Positions 22,762-33,022 of a stretch of 64,000 nucleotides of DNA are shown here, piece by piece. The notes below the pieces were generated by a model. It saw nothing but the letters and a program-made list of their open reading frames with translations, made no database searches and was not told the origin of the DNA. This DNA comes from Candolleomyces eurysporus (Eukaryota > Basidiomycota > Agaricomycetes > Agaricales > Psathyrellaceae): positions 186,001-250,000 of the forward strand of contig JANBPK010000737.1 of NCBI GenBank assembly GCA_027579435.1. Reading direction: 5' to 3'. The position numbers were made by a program, and so were the translations under genes. Numbering within the stretch: the stretch's first letter is position 1; every line of letters begins with the position of its first letter.

Positions 22762-24369
22762 ATGAATAAAGCAACGCTGATCTCCAAAATTCCTGTCGAA
22801 ATTTGGACGGAAATCTTCCTTACTCTTGAAGATGACCTCTTCGACTACGGGGAAACCTATCCTCCCTCTTGGGAAGATCTGGGTCATTTTCTTCCCCCTA
22901 TTGAAGTTACCCAGGTCTGTTCTAGCTGGAGGACAATCCTTCTCGACTTCCCTCCTTTCTGGACGAAAATCATTCTGGGTGGCTTGTTAGGAGAGAGCTG
23001 GCTCAGCGAACTCGTCCGTCGCTCGCGAGGCTTACCACTCCATGTGAAAGCGTTTACGAGCGGGAAAATTGGGGACGACAATATCGACCATGTCACGAAG
23101 TACATTGCGCAAATACGGACGTTGGAGCTGAATGTGGGTTTTGAGGCCCTTTCAAAATCCCGGAGAAGTAGAAGGAACAAGAAGCCCATTCAAGCTCCTT
23201 TGCTAGAAGAAGTCCGCCTTCAGTCATTTCATGAACGAGAAGACGAAGATTTCGTATTGAATTTATACGCTGAGAATATCTTATGTCGAATCGAAGCGCC
23301 GAAGCTCAAACGATTTCACAGTCAACTATGTCCGCCCCCCTCCCTCCATAAATTCACCAGCCTTAGGGAACTGGAGATTGTCAACAAAGGGTCCAGAGTA
23401 GTGACCGTGCCGAGCGAGATTCTTTTCCAAGCACTCTCAGCGCTTCATCTTCTCGAAAAACTCGTTTGGATTGGTCGTCTGCAGTCGAGCCACCCCTCCC
23501 CACTTGAAGGACAAACATTCCACCTTCCTCATCTGAGAAGTGTCACCTTAGATATCGACCCTGGCCCATTGCTGGATTTCTTCGACCGGATCGACACCAA
23601 TACCAGCTGCACATTCCATCTGATGATTACTCATAACTGGGGTAACCTCTCCGCATATCAAAGGCTCTCCCATGCCATCTCGGCCAGGGTGAAGAAATCG
23701 AAAGGCGGCAAGGAACTGAAAGCCACCGTGGACCTAAAAATCTCCTCAGAAAAGGGCCCGTTGGCGCTCGAAATGCGCACCCGAGCACAAAGTGCGTCAG
23801 CCGAAAGCAAGCCAAATTTCCGACTATCCGTCCGATACCGCTACCCCTGCCAAAATTTGACCCCACCTATTGCCTATATACTACTCGAATCCTCCCGCCA
23901 TGCACTTCGAGAGGTCTTCAATGATCCGGATATAGCCAAAGTCAATATATCCTGGGAGCAGCACAACCTCGACACTGGCACCTTTTCCTTTGCCCGCCTC
24001 CTACATGGAAGAGAAGACGGTCTAATGATGAGAAGTGTTAACGAACTCGTAGTCGAAAACCTCCACCGATTGTTCTTCAGAGAACTTCTCATTATGAACG
24101 ATCCAATTCCACTTCCTTCCCTTGAGATCCTTCGTATCACGGGCAGCGGAACCGCCGACGTTCAGGAAGGTAAAGATCAGGAGGATGTGATTCGGGACTA
24201 CATCAATTCAAGGCTGATGCTGCCCGGAATATCTGCTCTGGAGACTCTGGATATTCGTGGCCTCGACCCAGAGAGCACCCTCTACACCTCTCTCGTCGAT
24301 GCTGCACAGTCCAAGAATCTACGTGCCAACCTTCTTACCGCGACTCGTGAATGGAGGATTGAAGACTGA
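22762..24369 (+). CDS. F-box / leucine-rich protein 1
   Basis: Intronless coding region of 535 aa. An F-box-like domain fills residues about 7-75: ISKIPVEIWTEIFLTLEDD, an insert of about 20 residues (YGETYPPSWEDLGHFLPP), then VTQVCSSWRTILLDFPPFWT and KIILGG. The remainder is the leucine-rich, irregular repeat region usual in agaricomycete F-box proteins, with phrases such as LPHLRSVTLDIDPGPLLDFF, SLEILRITGSGTADVQ and LETLDIRGLDPEST. F-box proteins recruit targets to SCF (Skp1-cullin) ubiquitin ligases; the target here is unknown. The first ATG follows a 5' UTR intron and an in-frame GTG. It is the left member of a tandem set with 24915-26495 and a decayed third copy near 28.5-29.1 kb. Confidence 0.88.
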   Translation: MNKATLISKIPVEIWTEIFLTLEDDLFDYGETYPPSWEDLGHFLPPIEVTQVCSSWRTILLDFPPFWTKIILGGLLGESWLSELVRRSRGLPLHVKAFTSGKIGDDNIDHVTKYIAQIRTLELNVGFEALSKSRRSRRNKKPIQAPLLEEVRLQSFHEREDEDFVLNLYAENILCRIEAPKLKRFHSQLCPPPSLHKFTSLRELEIVNKGSRVVTVPSEILFQALSALHLLEKLVWIGRLQSSHPSPLEGQTFHLPHLRSVTLDIDPGPLLDFFDRIDTNTSCTFHLMITHNWGNLSAYQRLSHAISARVKKSKGGKELKATVDLKISSEKGPLALEMRTRAQSASAESKPNFRLSVRYRYPCQNLTPPIAYILLESSRHALREVFNDPDIAKVNISWEQHNLDTGTFSFARLLHGREDGLMMRSVNELVVENLHRLFFRELLIMNDPIPLPSLEILRITGSGTADVQEGKDQEDVIRDYINSRLMLPGISALETLDIRGLDPESTLYTSLVDAAQSKNLRANLLTATREWRIED

Positions 24370-24914
24370 ACTTGAAGGAGGTGGACGAGGTTGAGGTGGC
24401 AGGAGCGATAGCGATTCATTTCCCAGTAAAAAACTAGGTGAGTGGATGCAGCTCCATACTACTTCAGTTCCTCACCAGAGCAAGGTTTTTCGCGTAGGAA
24501 TTGAACTGAGAAGGATCAGGAATTCACGGCCGACAAGACCTGTGACTGGCGTTACATGTCTGGCAGAAATTACTGCATACATAATGATTGGACCGCACAA
24601 GTTGATAAAATAAAAAGACTCTAATATATACCGTGACAGTGCAGCCTTTACGACTCAGATGCTCCTATGTTCGGTTTTCAGAAGTACTGTCCGCCTTCGC
24701 TCAGATATATCTTCTCAGTACTCAGGCACTGATTCAGCTGCAAAGTGATCTGATGGCAACAAGGCCAAACAAGGTCGATTCGCGATATCAGTGTCAATCG
24801 ACGTCGATCTTCGACGTCGCATGTCGTCAACCGGAGCTTATTAGAGGTGAGAGTAGGTCCCTGTGTAGGCTACCTTGCTAACGCCGTTCTCGCAGAAGAT
24901 AAGCTATTGCAAAC
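24370..24914. other. Spacer between tandem F-box genes
   Basis: The first 50 bases after the F-box 1 stop match the 3' flanks of F-box 2 and of the F-box pseudogene, so the duplication included 3' flanks. A probable 5' UTR intron of F-box 2 is at 24847-24895 (GTGAGA...CGCAG). No other gene seen. Confidence 0.55.
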
Positions 24915-26495
24915 ATGAACAATGCGATTCCGATATCCAAAATCCCCATCGAAATTATGACGGAAATCTTCCTCGTTCTTGAAGACGACCTGTTCAACTA
25001 CGGGGAAAGCTATCCTCCCTCATGGGAAGACCTGAATCATGTTCTTCCTCCCCTGGAAGTAACCCAGGTCTGCTCCAACTGGAGGAGAATGCTTCTTGCT
25101 TTTCCACCTTTTTGGACGAAAATTATCCTCGGTGGCTTTTCAGAAGAGAGCTGGCTCGACGAACTCGTTCGTCGCTCACAAGGCTTACCACTTAGTATCA
25201 AAGCAATCACGAACACGGAAACCCGGGACTGCAATATCAACCATGTCATGAAGTACATTGCGCAAATACGGTTGTTGGAGCTGAATGCGGGGTTTCTTCC
25301 CATTTCGCTCTCCCTGATAAGCGGAAGCAACGGGAAGCCTATTCAAGCTCCTTTGTTAGAAGGAATCCGTCTTCTATCATTCGATTATGAGGAACCCCAA
25401 CACGAAATGCCCGTGGAATACGACGAGGAAAGCTTGTGGCGAATCGAAGCCCCGAAGCTTAAACGATTTCACAGTCAACCATGTCTCCCTCCCCACTCGC
25501 TCCACAAATTCACAGACCTCAGGGAGCTAGAAGTCACAAATCAAGTATTAAATCAAGTTATTCTACCGAGCGAACTGTTCATCCAAGCGCTCTCGACGCT
25601 TCGTCATCTAGAAAGACTCGTTTGGATAGGCCATCCTATGAGGTCAAGCCGCACTTCCTCGCTTGAAGGACAGACATTCCACCTTCCTCATCTGAGAAGT
25701 GTCGTATTGAGCATCGACTCCGGTCCGCTGCTCGACTTCCTCCATCGGGTAGACACCAGTCCCAGTTGTACATTCGAACTGATGATCGATACCGAATGGG
25801 GCGACAGTTCCATACTGAAAACGCTTTCACGGGCTGTCTCGGATAGGGCGAAGAGATTGCGAGTCGACGGGTGCCACGGAACCATCGCAGATATTAGGTG
25901 CGACATCGAGGGCTACTTGGTATGCGAATTGCGCTCTCGACCTCAGGGCACGACAGCCGAAAACGAGCCAGATTTTAGGCTGGCAATCGGCCCTCCGAAT
26001 CCTCTCTGGATCGACCAACTTCCACGCACACACATGCCTATTCTGCTCATTCAGTCCTCCCATGTACTCCAACACATCCTCAATGATCCCGACATAACCA
26101 AACTCAAAGTCGCACTGACGGACAACCTCAATTTTTGCCGGTCTTTCTTTAGCCTGCTCTTCCAGATCTCGGAAACTCGCTTCGTCATGAACAACGTAAC
26201 CGAACTCACAGTCCATAACGTCCACCAATACTTTTTCTACGACCTTTTGATTTCACGAACACCTCTATTTCCGGCCCTCGAAATCCTTCGTATCACGGGC
26301 ACCGGAACTACGGACCTCGACACAGGAAAAGCTCAGAGCGAGTTGATCAGGCAACTCATCAGTTCAGGGCAGAAGCCACGTACCTTGGATACCGTGGATA
26401 TCCGTGATCTCGACCCAAAGAGCGCCCTCTACGCTGCTCTCGTCAATGCTGCCAAGTTTGGTGTTCTCGGCGCCAACCTTCTTACCTCTAACTGA
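24915..26495 (+). CDS. F-box / leucine-rich protein 2
   Basis: Intronless, 526 aa, a tandem paralogue of the gene at 22762. The F-box-like domain reads ISKIPIEIMTEIFLVLEDD with the same insert (YGESYPPSWEDLNHVLPP) and VTQVCSNWRRMLLAFPPFWT. The leucine-rich region keeps FHLPHLRSVVLSIDSGPLLD, PALEILRITGTGTTD and LDTVDIRDLDPKSALYAAL. The insert inside the F-box, shared by both genes, is a useful family mark. The middle third (about residues 260-400) differs most between the paralogues, as expected for substrate-binding repeats. The probable role is an SCF substrate adaptor. A spacer of about 300 bases with 3' flank homology separates it from the convergent seven-helix gene. Confidence 0.88.
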   Translation: MNNAIPISKIPIEIMTEIFLVLEDDLFNYGESYPPSWEDLNHVLPPLEVTQVCSNWRRMLLAFPPFWTKIILGGFSEESWLDELVRRSQGLPLSIKAITNTETRDCNINHVMKYIAQIRLLELNAGFLPISLSLISGSNGKPIQAPLLEGIRLLSFDYEEPQHEMPVEYDEESLWRIEAPKLKRFHSQPCLPPHSLHKFTDLRELEVTNQVLNQVILPSELFIQALSTLRHLERLVWIGHPMRSSRTSSLEGQTFHLPHLRSVVLSIDSGPLLDFLHRVDTSPSCTFELMIDTEWGDSSILKTLSRAVSDRAKRLRVDGCHGTIADIRCDIEGYLVCELRSRPQGTTAENEPDFRLAIGPPNPLWIDQLPRTHMPILLIQSSHVLQHILNDPDITKLKVALTDNLNFCRSFFSLLFQISETRFVMNNVTELTVHNVHQYFFYDLLISRTPLFPALEILRITGTGTTDLDTGKAQSELIRQLISSGQKPRTLDTVDIRDLDPKSALYAALVNAAKFGVLGANLLTSN

Positions 26496-26798
26496 ATGGA
26501 GGGCTCGAGCTCGAGCTTGAAAGAGGTGGGCGAGGATATAGTTACAGGAGAAGGGATCGATGTTTCACCAAACCAGCGAATGAACAAAAATTTACACCGT
26601 TGGCACATCCTACAGTCGCCCGCCACAGCAGAACTCGTCACAGGGAAGGATCAGGGTTTCACGAGCGAAAGAAGACTGATATTATCTCGTGACACGGTTT
26701 CATAAACTACATGCATGACGATGGACGATACTATTAGGTGATACAATAATAAGACTATAAAATATTATGACAATACAGCCTTTATGCTTCANGGTCTC
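26496..26798. other. Convergent spacer, duplicated
   Basis: The first 75 bases are repeated downstream of the F-box pseudogene (about 29078-29150), showing that the F-box 3' end and this spacer were duplicated together with the adjacent seven-helix gene. One N at 26792. Confidence 0.5.
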
Positions 26799-28058
26799 CT
26801 ATGAATAGCCTCTTCGAGTACTGTCTGCCGGAATGGCACTTGTATTGGGTTCAATTTCACTGCTGTTTTCTGCAAACACAATCGGTTGTGAAAGGATGAG
26901 ATCCGTAGGTGATGTCTCCGTCTCCAAATCTGTCACCCAAGATCGGCCGGTCATGACACGGAATATGATGAGTTGCGGTGAGAGTGCCTGTTATATAGAA
27001 GAGAAAAGATCTGGTCAATTATGGAACCATCGAGCTGGATTGAAGCTAGAAGCAAATGGGAAAGAATTACGCACGCAAAACGCAAACCAAGCCTCGTTCA
27101 AAGCGGCCGAGACATCGTTATAACCAATAGCCTTGACCACTGCAGCTACAATACCCAGCACACTGAACGGCAAAGCAGACTCAACGAGGATGGCGACTAT
27201 GTCGGTATAAAGTCGGAGTCTGTGCTCGTTGAGAACTCCGGCCAGGCACCTTTTTGCTTCGATGAGATTGTAAGATATCAGTGCGGTGATCAGGAGGTTG
27301 ACGGCGACAGAAAGTAAGAACCAAGCCGTGCCCCATATTGTGTTGCCAGCCATTCCACCGAGTCTGGAGAACGCGCTTACTGAGGCTTGTGAGATCAGGT
27401 AGAGAAAGGATGTGACTGTCAGAGAATTGTGGCACGAATAATCAGTCTAGCAATTTTGCTACCGGGAATTCGATTAAGCTACTTACTGATAGAAGCAAAG
27501 TAAATCAGGGCCGCCGGTAGAGTAGTAACCCATGGATATGCTCTGCAAAACACATAGCACCGGTATAGCTATCGCCCCACATTAGCCTAGCCCACACGGA
27601 AGGTGCAGAAGGACCTACATACCAGAATTCCATTTCCTAGAATGCTCATAATGACCTGCGCACCGGTGCTCGTCGCCGCTAGTCTCTGCATTCTGGGTTG
27701 CCGCACAACGGAAGTGATCCTTCTACCTCTTTCAGAGATCAACACTTCCGAGAAGATTACCAAGTCGAGGGCCGCGTGAATCACGTAGAGTGCTGTGATG
27801 AGGAAGGTCGCCAGAACGAAGGGTACCCGCGCCTTCCTCCTCTCAATCGGCGTTATGTTAAACGCCATGAGAGTAAATTGGCAAAGACAAAGCTGCACGC
27901 CTGGTTCTGAAGCATGAGCTGCCCTTCACCCATGGACAAATTTTAACGGACGCACCTATCACAATAAAGGCAATATGAGTATTGGCGAACATAGAATTGA
28001 GAATGCCAGAAAACAGTCGCAAGTGGCGACTCGGTAAAGACTCCTCGGACGAGGTCAT
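26799..28058 (-). CDS. Seven-helix membrane protein, array copy 1
   Basis: Five exons on the minus strand with GT-AG introns. Exon 1 (27956-28058) starts MTSSEESLPSRHLRLFSGIL and ends in helix 1 (MFANTHIAFIVIG). Later landmarks are VQLCLCQFTLMAFNITPIER, helix 2 FVLATFLITALYVIHAAL, helix 3 AQVIMSILGNGILVYRCYVF, helix 4 VTTLPAALIYFASIVTSFLY, helix 5 TAWFLLSVAVNLLITALISY, helix 6 DIVAILVESALPFSVLGIVA, and the final exon ALSPQLIIFRVMTGRSWVTD with a hydrophilic tail. The likely topology is an extracellular N-terminus and a cytoplasmic tail, like a receptor, but no ligand or G-protein motif is recognisable. It is closest to copy 2, with which it also shares 5' and 3' flanks. Confidence 0.78.
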
Positions 28059-28461
28059 TCCGACAAACGAAAGCACTGAGCAAAAATGTAGTCGTACAAG
28101 GCTTCAGACTGAGTTTCTTGATTTTATATCGGAAAGAAGGGAGGCGAGCAGCAACCGACCCACTGGTGTCTGCCTTCGGAGTAGAGCTCGTTTCAGTCAT
28201 AGACTGGAGATATCATCGTCGTTCGGACATTTTTTTCACTCCTTATGGGTAGAAGAGCATGCTCTGCAACTGACAGCATCAATGCAACACGGAGGGACAT
28301 TGCCCAAACGAAAGGAAGAACGCGGCATGCATGGGGACATTTACGAGCGGGACCAGGCTTACATAGGAAGAAGTTTGAGTTGAGCGAAAAGCACACTCAT
28401 CAGAGACCAAACAACTTCGATTGGTCATCGGTCGGCGGCTCCGGATACCACGCAGGAACCT
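28059..28461. other. Promoter region of seven-helix copy 1, duplicated
   Basis: Matches 30557-30940 upstream of copy 2, for example TTTTCAGTCATAGACTGGAG-like and GTATGGGTAG-like blocks and the CATTGCCCAAA segment. No coding sequence is recognised, and the conserved flank marks the duplication unit. Confidence 0.5.
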
Positions 28462-29110
28462 CTCCCCCTGGGTCATGCTCTCCCCCTTCTGGAAGTAACG
28501 TAGGTCTGCTCCAACCCGAGGAGAACGCTTCTGATTCTTTCACCTTTTTGGTCGAAATAATTGTAGGTGGATTGTCAGAAGAGAGTTGGCTCAACGAATT
28601 CGTTATGATCAAAGCAATCCCAAACACGGAAACCTGGGACTACGATATCGACTATGTTAGGAAGTACGTCGCACAAATACGATCCTTTACCGTCCTCAAT
28701 GAAGTGAATATGCCTAAACTGAAGATTATCTCGATGAAGAATTCTGATTGCTGCCACTTTTTCTCTTAGGGAAAACCTAACCGACCACAACGTTCGCCGT
28801 CTCTTCTTTCTCCATATCAAGAGCACATGAAATATATGCATGTGAATGTCTCATTCAACATTCTCAAAGAGACGAACTCGTTTAGTCTGACTACCTGACT
28901 ATGGGAGATCACAGGAACTAGGGATCTCAACGTAGCCAAAACTCAGAGCGAGACGATCAGAAAACTCGTCAGTTCAAGGCAGGAGTCACGTACTTTCCGG
29001 GAGACTGTGGATATCCGTGGCCTCGATCCAGAAAGCACTCCCCACCCCCACGCCTCTTCTAGGTGCCCTCTACTCGTGAATGGAGGGCTTGAGGTCGAGC
29101 TTGAAAGAGG
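28462..29110 (+). pseudogene. Decayed third F-box gene
   Basis: Three blocks align in order to the F-box 2 gene. The end of the F-box and beginning of the repeats (28462-28710) corresponds to CSNW..FPPFW..GGFSEESW and MKYIAQIR. A short block of the late repeats lies near 28770-28830. The end lies at 28920-29045, matching KAQSELIRQLISS and DIRDLDPKS. The F-box start, the central repeats (roughly 300 codons) and the reading frame are lost. It lies between seven-helix copies 1 and 2, in the place a full F-box gene occupies before copy 1. Confidence 0.75.
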
Positions 29111-29288
29111 TGAGCGAGGATGTAGTGGCAGGAGAAGGGATCGATCTTCTGCAGAAGTAAATAATCGCGAGAGAAAAGACTGGTATTATCTAGTGACACT
29201 ATTTTACTAAAATACATGCATAACGATTAGACAATCCTGGCGTATACGATAACAAGACAGATATATTATGAAACACAGCCTTTACGGT

Positions 29289-30556
29289 TCAGGGTTTCCT
29301 ATGTTCAGCTTCCAGAGCACTGTCTGCCGGAATTGCACTTATTTTGGGTTGGACTTCAATACTATCTTTTGCAAACGCGATCGGTTGTGAGAGGACGTTC
29401 GTCGGTGACGTCTCCAAATCTGTCACCCATGCCCGGCCGGTCATGACACGGAATATGATGAGTTGCGGTGACAGTGCCTGTTGGAAAGAGGAGAAAAGAT
29501 CTGGTCAATTATGGAACCACCAAGTAGAATTGAAGCCGGAAGAAAAATGGAGAAAATCACGCACGCAGAAAGCAAACCAAGCCTCGTTCAAAGCGTCCGA
29601 GCCGTCGTACCCAATAGCCTTGGCCACCCCAGCCACAATGCCCTGGACACTAAAGGGCAAAGCAGATTCGACAAGGATGGCGACTATGTCCGTATATACT
29701 CGAACTCTGTGCTCGCCGAGAGCACTGGCCAAGCGTCTTTGTGTTTTGATAAGATTGTAAGATATCGACGCGGTGATCAGGAGATTAACAGCGACGGAAA
29801 GGAAGAACCAAGCCGTGCCCCATATTGTGTTACCGGCTATTCCACCAAGTCTGGAGAATCCGCTGAGGGATGCTTGTGAGATGAGGTAGAGAACAGATGT
29901 GACTATAAGCAAGTTGTGCCACAAGTAATCAGTCTCACAATCTTTGCCACTGGGAGCTGAATGACGCTCGACCAAGCTACTCACCGATAGAAGCAACGTA
30001 AATCAAGGCCGCCGGCAGAGTAGCAGTCCATGGATGATATGCTCTGCAGATCACGTAGCACCGGTATAGCTATAGCCTTTCATTAACCTGGCCGACACAG
30101 AGCTGGAGATTGCAGAAGAGTATACATACCAGAATTCCATTTCCAAGAATACTCATAACGACCTGCGTACCTGTGCTCGCCGCCACCAGTCTCCGCACTC
30201 TGGGTCGCCTCAAGATGAAAACGATATCTCTACCCCTCTGAGAAATCAGCATTTCCGAAAAGTTCACCGAGTCGACGGCCGCGTGAATGATGTAAAGTGC
30301 TGTGATGAGGAAGGTCCCCAGAACGAAGGGTATCCGTGCCTTCTTGCTTTCAATGGGCGTTCTGTTGTATGCCATGAGAGTAAATCGACAAAGGCAAAGC
30401 TGTGCGCCTGGTTCTGAAGCATGAGTGATTCCTCCTCCATGGACAAATTTTAACAGACACACCTATCGCAATAAAGGCGATATGAGTATTGGCGAACATA
30501 GAATTGAGAATGACAGAATACTGTCGCAAAGAGCGACTCGGTATGGGCTCAGTCAT
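29289..30556 (-). CDS. Seven-helix membrane protein, array copy 2
   Basis: Close paralogue of copy 1 with the same intron positions. Exon 1 (30463-30556) starts MTEPIPSRSLRQYSVILNSM. Conserved segments are AQLCLCRFTLMAYNRTPIES, VMSILGNGILV, the YRCYV exon, TAWFFLSVAVNLLITASISY, DIVAILVESALPFSVQGIVA and the last exon ALSPQLIIFRVMTGRAWVTD, ending ALEAEHRKP. The tail differs from copy 1 because a stop is displaced. Together with the F-box pseudogene upstream of it, it forms the second unit of the F-box/seven-helix duplication. The role is unknown, presumably in the plasma membrane or endomembranes. Confidence 0.78.
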
Positions 30557-31175
30557 TCTGGCAGACCAAAGCGCCGAGCAAGCATGTAACTTTGCAAGGC
30601 CTCAGACTGAATGCCTGGAGGTGTATATTGGAAGGAAAGGGAGGCGACCAGGAACCGGTACACTCGTGTCTGCCTGCGGAGCACTGCTCTTTTCAGTCAT
30701 AGACTGGAGATGTCATCGTCATTCGGATATTTTTTCACTCCGTATGGGTAGGAGAGCATGCTTTTGCCCCGAAAGTATTAATATAACACGGGAGTAGCCC
30801 GGCATTGCCCAAATGAAGGGAAAGACCACAGCATGTAGACATTGGCGAGCGGAACCAGGTAGAAGTCAAAGAGAAAGTCCAATGTGGACAGGCCAAACAA
30901 CTTTGGTTGGTCATTGGTTGCCGGTGGTACTCCGGCCCGTACTACACTCTCGTCCTGTGTCACTACATACTCCCAGTCCATGCACAGTCCATGAATAAAA
31001 TGCTGTAATAAAGAACTGATGATCCTGTAAATATGGTACTTGATTTCTCGCGAAGTCAACTCTGACCGAGGAATCATCAAAGACGCCAATTTCGAAGCTC
31101 TTTTGGAGGAGTGGCCTTTCAAGCGACCTTCCCTTAAAATCGATGCTTGATCGGTGTCGTTGTTGGAAGCGGGCA
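30557..31175. other. Intergenic region with flank homology to 28.06-28.45 kb
   Basis: The part near copy 2 repeats the promoter of copy 1. Around 30895-30940 it also matches the sequence just before the F-box pseudogene, but the F-box itself is absent here, so the duplication either ended or was trimmed. An antisense open frame (30778-31176) has no protein character. Confidence 0.45.
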
Positions 31176-32387
31176 TTATGGGTCATGGAGTTCGGTGGAA
31201 GATGAGGTTGAACCAGGCTTGGCACCGTTATCTTTCGCAAACGCGATCGGTTGCGAAAGGGCAAAGTCCGAGGGCGAGGTCTCCAAACCATTTGACCAGG
31301 CACGACCAGTCATAACGCGGAATATAATGAGTTGAGGTGAAAGTGCCTACAAGTTTGGGAGCAAGAAGAGATTATACAAGTCAGTCGCTTCTTTGACAAG
31401 CAAAGTACCAAATGATACTCACACAGAACGCAAACCAGGCCTCGATCAACGCGCTCGATAAATCCATGCTAACAGATCCAACAGCATTCAACACCCCAGC
31501 GACAATCCCGAACACAGTGAACGGAAAAGCGGACTCAATCAGTATGGCCACGATATCCGTGTAGACTCTAGTCCTGTGCGCATTGAGAACACTGCCCAGT
31601 CGCTTTTGCTCTCGTATTATCTTGAACGATATAAGGGCGGTGACCATAATGTTCACAGCAACGGAAAGGAGGAACCAGAGTGTACCCCATACAGTGGTGC
31701 CTATCGCTCCGCCCACGCTGGTGCTTACTCGTGGAGATGCATCAGCCATCAGGTAAAGAACGGACATAGCTAGGGGAGTACTTGGTCAGCTCACCAAATC
31801 TGTTCTTTGCATTGAGACTCGCACACCTATAGAGACGAGATAGATGGCGGTAGGCAGAATAGGGACCCAACGATACCCCTGCCAGATCACGTAGCACCTG
31901 TAGATCTAAAATCCGGTCAAACGAAGGTATTCAGCCCATTGCAAGTACGGAAACGCACCAAAATCCCATTGCCAATAATGTCCAGTGCAACACCAGTAGC
32001 TGAGCCGGTAGTCATACGCTTCAACGTCTCACTTTGAAGGAGATACACAAAATTGCTTCTTTCTCTCCATGGTCCAATCAGCAATTCTGACAACGTTATG
32101 GACCCGAGCGCTGCATGGAGGATATACAGCGCTGTAATGAGAACGGTCAGCGCCAGGAAGGGGAGCTTGTTTTTCCTCATCTCCTTGGGCGTTCTGGTGA
32201 GCGCCAGAACGCTCAAGTGGCAGAGACAAAGTTGCGTGCCTGTAAACTGGAGGTCAGCGATCCGTGCGCGGCGACATCGGTAGAAAGACTTGCCGATGAG
32301 GATGAAACCGATGTGAGTCACGGTGTAATACCCAATGAGCATTCCGGCATTCATTCTCGAAGAGAGCGGCAAAGATGGTGATACCAT
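31176..32387 (-). CDS. Seven-helix membrane protein, array copy 3 (probable GC-AG intron)
   Basis: More diverged paralogue starting MVSPSLPLSSRMNAGMLIGY. Landmarks are TQLCLCHLSVLALTRTPKEM, LPFLALTVLITALYILHAAL, ALDIIGNGILV, YRCYVIWQGYRWVPILPTA, LWFLLSVAVNIMVTALISFK, DIVAILIESAFPFTVFGIVA and ALSPQLIIFRVMTGRAWSNG. The first intron, GT-AG in the other copies, here begins GCAAGT (32293) and ends TTTACAG (32240). It is 54 nt, a multiple of three without stops. Either it is spliced as a GC-AG intron or it adds 18 residues in a loop after helix 1. It ends at TAA 31176-31178. Otherwise it has the same topology and unknown role as its neighbours. Confidence 0.76.
32240..32293 (-). other. Probable GC-AG intron in seven-helix copy 3
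   Basis: Donor GCAAGT at 32293 and acceptor TTTACAG at 32240, at the exact place where copies 1, 2 and 4 have GT-AG introns (for example GTGCGT in copy 1, GTGTGT in copy 2). It is 54 nt long with no stop in frame. Confidence 0.65.
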
Positions 32388-33022
32388 CCTTGAATGAAGA
32401 CGAGACAGTAGTGGTTCACTAAGTTGAAGAGAGGGAAGGCCAGCACGCGGTATGTTTGCTGGCCTTCAATATATATGCTCCCCGGTCGGTTGATAGTACA
32501 GCATTTTCATTCGGATTTATTGGCGATCCCGGTCGACAGTACGGCTGGCGCTGTAGAGGAATTTGCAGAGCACTCCATTTGGGTAGATGTCCGAGAGCAA
32601 GTGGCATTACGTGGTCGTCGGTGAAGGGATGCAGGGTCGAACTGTCGAACTGCCGACAGAACTTGGACAGAGCATGTGGCAATCGATCAATCACTGTCAA
32701 TCACTCCGTCGCAGACTGAGACTGACGATTCCTGAACGCATTCATCGAGACTCCGTTCCAGAGTGAGTCTTTTTCTAACTTTCCACTGTGTCCTTGAAAT
32801 GTGTCTCTAGATACTCAGCGCTACTAAGTCTACTCCTAATTCTTATCACATACTATACAACATTGTCTATGATTACGGGTATCGGGAAGCTCCGTCTAAT
32901 TAAACACACCTTCCATGGGGATAATAGCAGACTGCCTGTGGCGATATCTACATAGAGTAGAATATGGCATACAACCTGTACTCAGGGGGTCGTCCGATTC
33001 GAGGATGCGAGGAAGGGCGCCG
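32388..33022. other. Intergenic region between seven-helix copies 3 and 4
   Basis: No gene recognised. Short frames on both strands lack protein character. It contains the promoter of copy 3 and the 3' flank of copy 4. Confidence 0.4.

Noticed and set aside
30778..31176. Minus-strand open frame of 132 codons between seven-helix copies 2 and 3
   Set aside because: Not conserved in the homologous flank at 28.1-28.5 kb, where the frame is broken; treated as promoter flank.
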